From the NCBI GenBank assembly GCA_038744785.1, contig JBCDLX010000023.1, forward strand, positions 1 to 64,000: a stretch of DNA of 64,000 bases, in the 5' to 3' direction. Shown one piece after another: positions 61,513 to 64,000 of this stretch (positions within the stretch are counted from its first letter, which is position 1; the number at the start of each line of letters is the position of its first letter). The position numbers and the translations under genes were made by a program. Origin of the DNA: Ovoidimarina sp038744785. GTDB taxonomy: Bacteria; Pseudomonadota; Alphaproteobacteria; Rhodobacterales; Rhodobacteraceae. The notes beneath the pieces were generated by a model. That model searched no databases and was not told the origin of the DNA. It worked only from the letters and a program-made list of their open reading frames with translations.

Positions 61513-62361
61513 ATGAGTGCGCAAAGGGGACAAAAGCTAAACTCGTTGCAGCACCTCCTCCCAGAAGGTTTGGTCGCCAACTCGCGATGGCTGGAAGAAG
61601 CAGGTTACTCGAGCGCACTGCGAAGCAAATACGTCGCGAACGGCTGGTTGGAGCAGCCCATACGAGGGATCTACAAGCGGCCCGGTGCCGAAACGCGATG
61701 GCAACACCTGATCATCTCGCTGCAATCGCTCATGCGAATTCCGGTCATCGTCGGGGGCCTCAGCGCACTCGAACTTCAAGGCTACGGTCACTACGTAACC
61801 ATGGGAAAGCGGAGAAAGGTTCACCTCTACACGGAAGCCCCCCTGTCCAAATGGCTCAACGAAATCGACCCCGAGATCGATTTCCAGACACGAAATGCGA
61901 AAAAGCTGTTCAAGTCGGAGGCGATCTCCAAGGCGATCCAAGGCCTCCCACCCCTTTCGTCGACAGGAAATGTCGAGACATTGGATAACCCCGACGGTGG
62001 GTTGAGACTCCATGTCTGGGGTGACAGATCCTGGCCGATGGTGATCTCCCGTCCGGAGCGAGCCATTCTGGAATTTCTGGACGAGATCCCGGCACACCAA
62101 TCCTTCCAGCACGCTGCCGACGTGTTCACCGGCCTTTCTAACCTCAGTCCCAGGCAACTCCAGAAGTCACTCGAAGGCTGCAAAAGCGTGAAGGTCAACA
62201 GACTCTTTCTGTGGTTCGCCGAGCGGTACGATCACGCGTGGTTCGAGCGACTCGATCTCGATGCAATCAACACCGGCAGCGGAAAGCGGGTAATCGCGAA
62301 AGGCGGCAGGTTGGACCCGAAATACCAAATAACTGTGCCGGAGGATCTTGATGGCCATTGA
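61513..62361 (+). CDS. abiEi: AbiEi antitoxin
   Basis: 282 residues from ATG 61513 (GGAAAA upstream); the frame is open 29 codons further but that part reads as promoter DNA. N-terminal winged-helix (SRWLEEAGYSSALRSKYVANGWLEQPIRGIYKRPG) and C-terminal antitoxin domain (LHVWGDRSWPMVISRPERAILEFLDEIP). AbiEi represses the operon and counters AbiEii in this type IV toxin-antitoxin system, known from lactococcal phage abortive infection. Overlaps abiEii by 11 bases. Confidence 0.9.
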   Translation: MSAQRGQKLNSLQHLLPEGLVANSRWLEEAGYSSALRSKYVANGWLEQPIRGIYKRPGAETRWQHLIISLQSLMRIPVIVGGLSALELQGYGHYVTMGKRRKVHLYTEAPLSKWLNEIDPEIDFQTRNAKKLFKSEAISKAIQGLPPLSSTGNVETLDNPDGGLRLHVWGDRSWPMVISRPERAILEFLDEIPAHQSFQHAADVFTGLSNLSPRQLQKSLEGCKSVKVNRLFLWFAERYDHAWFERLDLDAINTGSGKRVIAKGGRLDPKYQITVPEDLDGH

Positions 62362-63265
62362 TGAACGGTTCCGCCAGCAGGTCGATCTTTTGATCCGGGT
62401 CGTTCCGTCAGTGGCTGAAGAAAACGTGTTCGCGCTGAAAGGCGGGACTGCGATAAACCTGTTCGTCCGAGACCTGCCACGCCTGTCCGTCGATATCGAC
62501 CTGACCTACCTACCCGTGAAAGCCCGGGAAGAATCCCTCGCCGACATAGACGCCGCGTTAGACCGGATATCGAAATCCATCTCGCAAGCCGTGCCTCAAA
62601 CCAAGGTCGTTCCCAGTCGACTGCACAACGAAGGGATCGTCACCCGTCTGGTCGTCCGGACACCGGAAACACAGATAAAGGTCGAAGTGACACCTGTAGC
62701 CCGCGGTTGCGTGTTCGAACCCAGAGTCATGCAGGTTGCGCCGTCGGTCGAAGACCAGTTCGGCTACGCAGAGACCCAAGTAGTTTCTTTTGACGATCTC
62801 TACGCGGGAAAGATCGTCGCCGCACTTGATCGCCAACATCCCCGCGACCTCTTCGACGTGCGGGATCTCCTGAGGAAAGAAGGCATCTCGACGTCATTGC
62901 GACAAGCGTTCTTGGCCTACATCGTGAGCCATAACCGACCGGCTATCGAAGTTCTCGCTCCGACCCGAAAGGACATTCGCTCGGATTTCGAGGAGAACTT
63001 TTTAGGCATGACCACGGAGTTGGTCGAACTGGAAGAGCTGGTCGCAACCCGTGAAGAGATGATTGAAGCAATAGTTGCGCAGATGCCGGACGAGCACCGC
63101 GCCTTTCTCGTTGGTGTGGAAAGAGGCGAAATTGACTGGAATCTTTCTGGCCTCACGGACGCAGCCAACCTGCCCGCCGTTCGCTGGAAGCTAACCAATC
63201 TCGACCGACTTGAAGCCAAAAGGCGGCATAGACAGGCAGAGGAACTTGAAGGAATCTGGCGATGA
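62351..63265 (+). CDS. abiEii: AbiEii nucleotidyltransferase toxin
   Basis: 304 residues from ATG 62351; a TTG three bases earlier is also in frame. The DNA polymerase beta-type nucleotidyltransferase motif is clear: FALKGGTAINLF followed by LSVDIDLTYLP (catalytic Asp pair). FDDLYAGKIVAALDRQHPRDLFDVRDLL is the conserved second motif. AbiEii-type toxins block growth, in related MenT proteins by adding nucleotides to tRNA. ATGA overlap with the next gene ties a third protein to this pair. Confidence 0.93.
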   Translation: MAIDERFRQQVDLLIRVVPSVAEENVFALKGGTAINLFVRDLPRLSVDIDLTYLPVKAREESLADIDAALDRISKSISQAVPQTKVVPSRLHNEGIVTRLVVRTPETQIKVEVTPVARGCVFEPRVMQVAPSVEDQFGYAETQVVSFDDLYAGKIVAALDRQHPRDLFDVRDLLRKEGISTSLRQAFLAYIVSHNRPAIEVLAPTRKDIRSDFEENFLGMTTELVELEELVATREEMIEAIVAQMPDEHRAFLVGVERGEIDWNLSGLTDAANLPAVRWKLTNLDRLEAKRRHRQAEELEGIWR

Positions 63266-64000
63266 CCGACACCGTGTTTTGGTCATGGCAGAATGACCTG
63301 CCCGCAAGACTGAATCGGGACTTCATACGAGATGCTCTAGCCATTGCTGTCGACCGAGTCAGTGAAACTCTCGATGTCGAAGATGTCGAGCGAGTGGCCC
63401 TGGATCACGACACGAAAGCAACCGCCGGAATGGCCGACATCAGCCAGACGATCTTGGAGAAGATATCCAGAAGCGCCGTAGTGGTCGCCGACGTCACGCC
63501 TATCGCTAAGTCTGCTGGCGGAAAAGCACTACCGAATCCGAACGTCATGGTCGAGCTCGGCTACGCGATGAGTGCCATAGGGTTTGAAAGGATCATTGCC
63601 GTCTTGAATACGGCGAACGGTGACACCGTTGAGAATCTACCCTTCGATATCCGGCACCGCCGAATACTGACCTACAATTTGGCTGCGGTGGCGACAAAGG
63701 CGGAACGGAAAGCGGTTCGGGAAGGCCTTATCAAGCAACTGGCCGAAGCCGTCCGGGTCAATATTGATCTGGTCCGCGACGCTAGATCCGCCGCCGACCC
63801 CATCTTGGGCGTGGAGAGCGACCCTCATTCGCCGGGCCTATGGAAAGCGGAATGGCCCGTGACACATTCCGACGGCTTCGGTGAAGTTGCACGTGTAAGG
63901 CCTTTGGACTTATCGCGAGCTTGGCTCAGGATCATCCCCGCAGGCTTTCCCAACGGCCGTCCATCGATCACGGCGCTGGAGCAATTGCCAGACAGCGCGC
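63262..64000 (+). CDS. TIR-like nucleotide-binding protein, truncated by the window end
   Basis: The first 246 codons are visible. TVFWSWQNDLPARLNRDFI, ALDHDTKATAGMADISQTIL, SAVVVADVTPIA and PNPNVMVELGYAMSAIGFERIIAVLN make up a TIR-like/nucleoside-deoxyribosyltransferase-like Rossmannoid domain in which the Glu of VELGYA is the expected catalytic residue for N-glycosidic cleavage, as in NAD-degrading TIRs. A second domain begins near residue 175 and runs off the end. It overlaps the abiEii stop by four bases. Confidence 0.82.
   Translation, partial: MTDTVFWSWQNDLPARLNRDFIRDALAIAVDRVSETLDVEDVERVALDHDTKATAGMADISQTILEKISRSAVVVADVTPIAKSAGGKALPNPNVMVELGYAMSAIGFERIIAVLNTANGDTVENLPFDIRHRRILTYNLAAVATKAERKAVREGLIKQLAEAVRVNIDLVRDARSAADPILGVESDPHSPGLWKAEWPVTHSDGFGEVARVRPLDLSRAWLRIIPAGFPNGRPSITALEQLPDSA

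Noticed and set aside
1..64000. CRISPR array, rRNA, transposase or replication origin
   Set aside because: Looked for regularly spaced repeats, IS-type genes, repABC or dnaA-like features and found none that could be supported.

Overview
The window reads as alphaproteobacterial DNA, most likely from a marine Rhodobacterales (Roseobacter-group) bacterium: high GC, dense operons with ATGA/TGATG overlaps, a TRAP transporter beside a beta-oxidation module, a VirB/VirD4 conjugation island of the type common in that group, and a small RNA with the CCUCCUCCC loop motif known from alphaproteobacteria. No rRNA, CRISPR array, integrase, transposase or replication gene was found, so a megaplasmid and an integrated element are both possible.

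Layout. (1) 1-7313: a catabolic operon on the plus strand (acyl-CoA synthetase fragment, ACAD10/11-type phosphotransferase, TRAP DctQ-DctM-DctP, thiolase, 3-hydroxyacyl-CoA dehydrogenase), probably importing and degrading an unidentified organic acid. (2) 7647-9628: small secreted proteins and an autoregulated XRE repressor at the edge of the mobile region. (3) 9773-21374: a complete type IV secretion operon (transglycosylase, VirB2, B3, B4, lipoprotein, second transglycosylase, B5, B8, B9, B10, B11, two small proteins, VirB6), followed by a HicA-like/HTH gene pair. (4) 22603-27534, minus strand: VirD4 coupling protein, relaxase and a MobC-like accessory protein, reading away from a gene-free segment (27535-28098) packed with inverted repeats that is the best oriT candidate. 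(5) 28099-49204: a probable leading region, almost entirely on the minus strand: DUF2493/SLOG protein, DUF736 tandem protein, several small orphan families, a methylase-helicase giant, a ParB-like protein and ArdC. Shared leader repeats and a duplicated 460-bp leader lie within it. It is interrupted by a plus-strand cassette (33868-37362) encoding three different HExxH/ExxAD metallopeptidase-like proteins and a small partner, which I do not recognise as a described system. (6) 49477-49638: two abutting tRNA genes. (7) 49827-64000: a defence island with an E2-E1-JAB / metallo-beta-lactamase / patatin / DUF2188 operon behind an XRE-ImmA pair, a full QatABCD system, and an AbiEi-AbiEii operon running into a TIR-like gene cut by the window end.

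The conjugation genes, relaxosome and leading region form one transfer machine. The metallopeptidase cassette and the 50-64 kb cluster look like conflict cargo. The two best candidates for something new are the three-metallopeptidase cassette and the ubiquitin-like conjugation operon that has a patatin effector but no visible CD-NTase.
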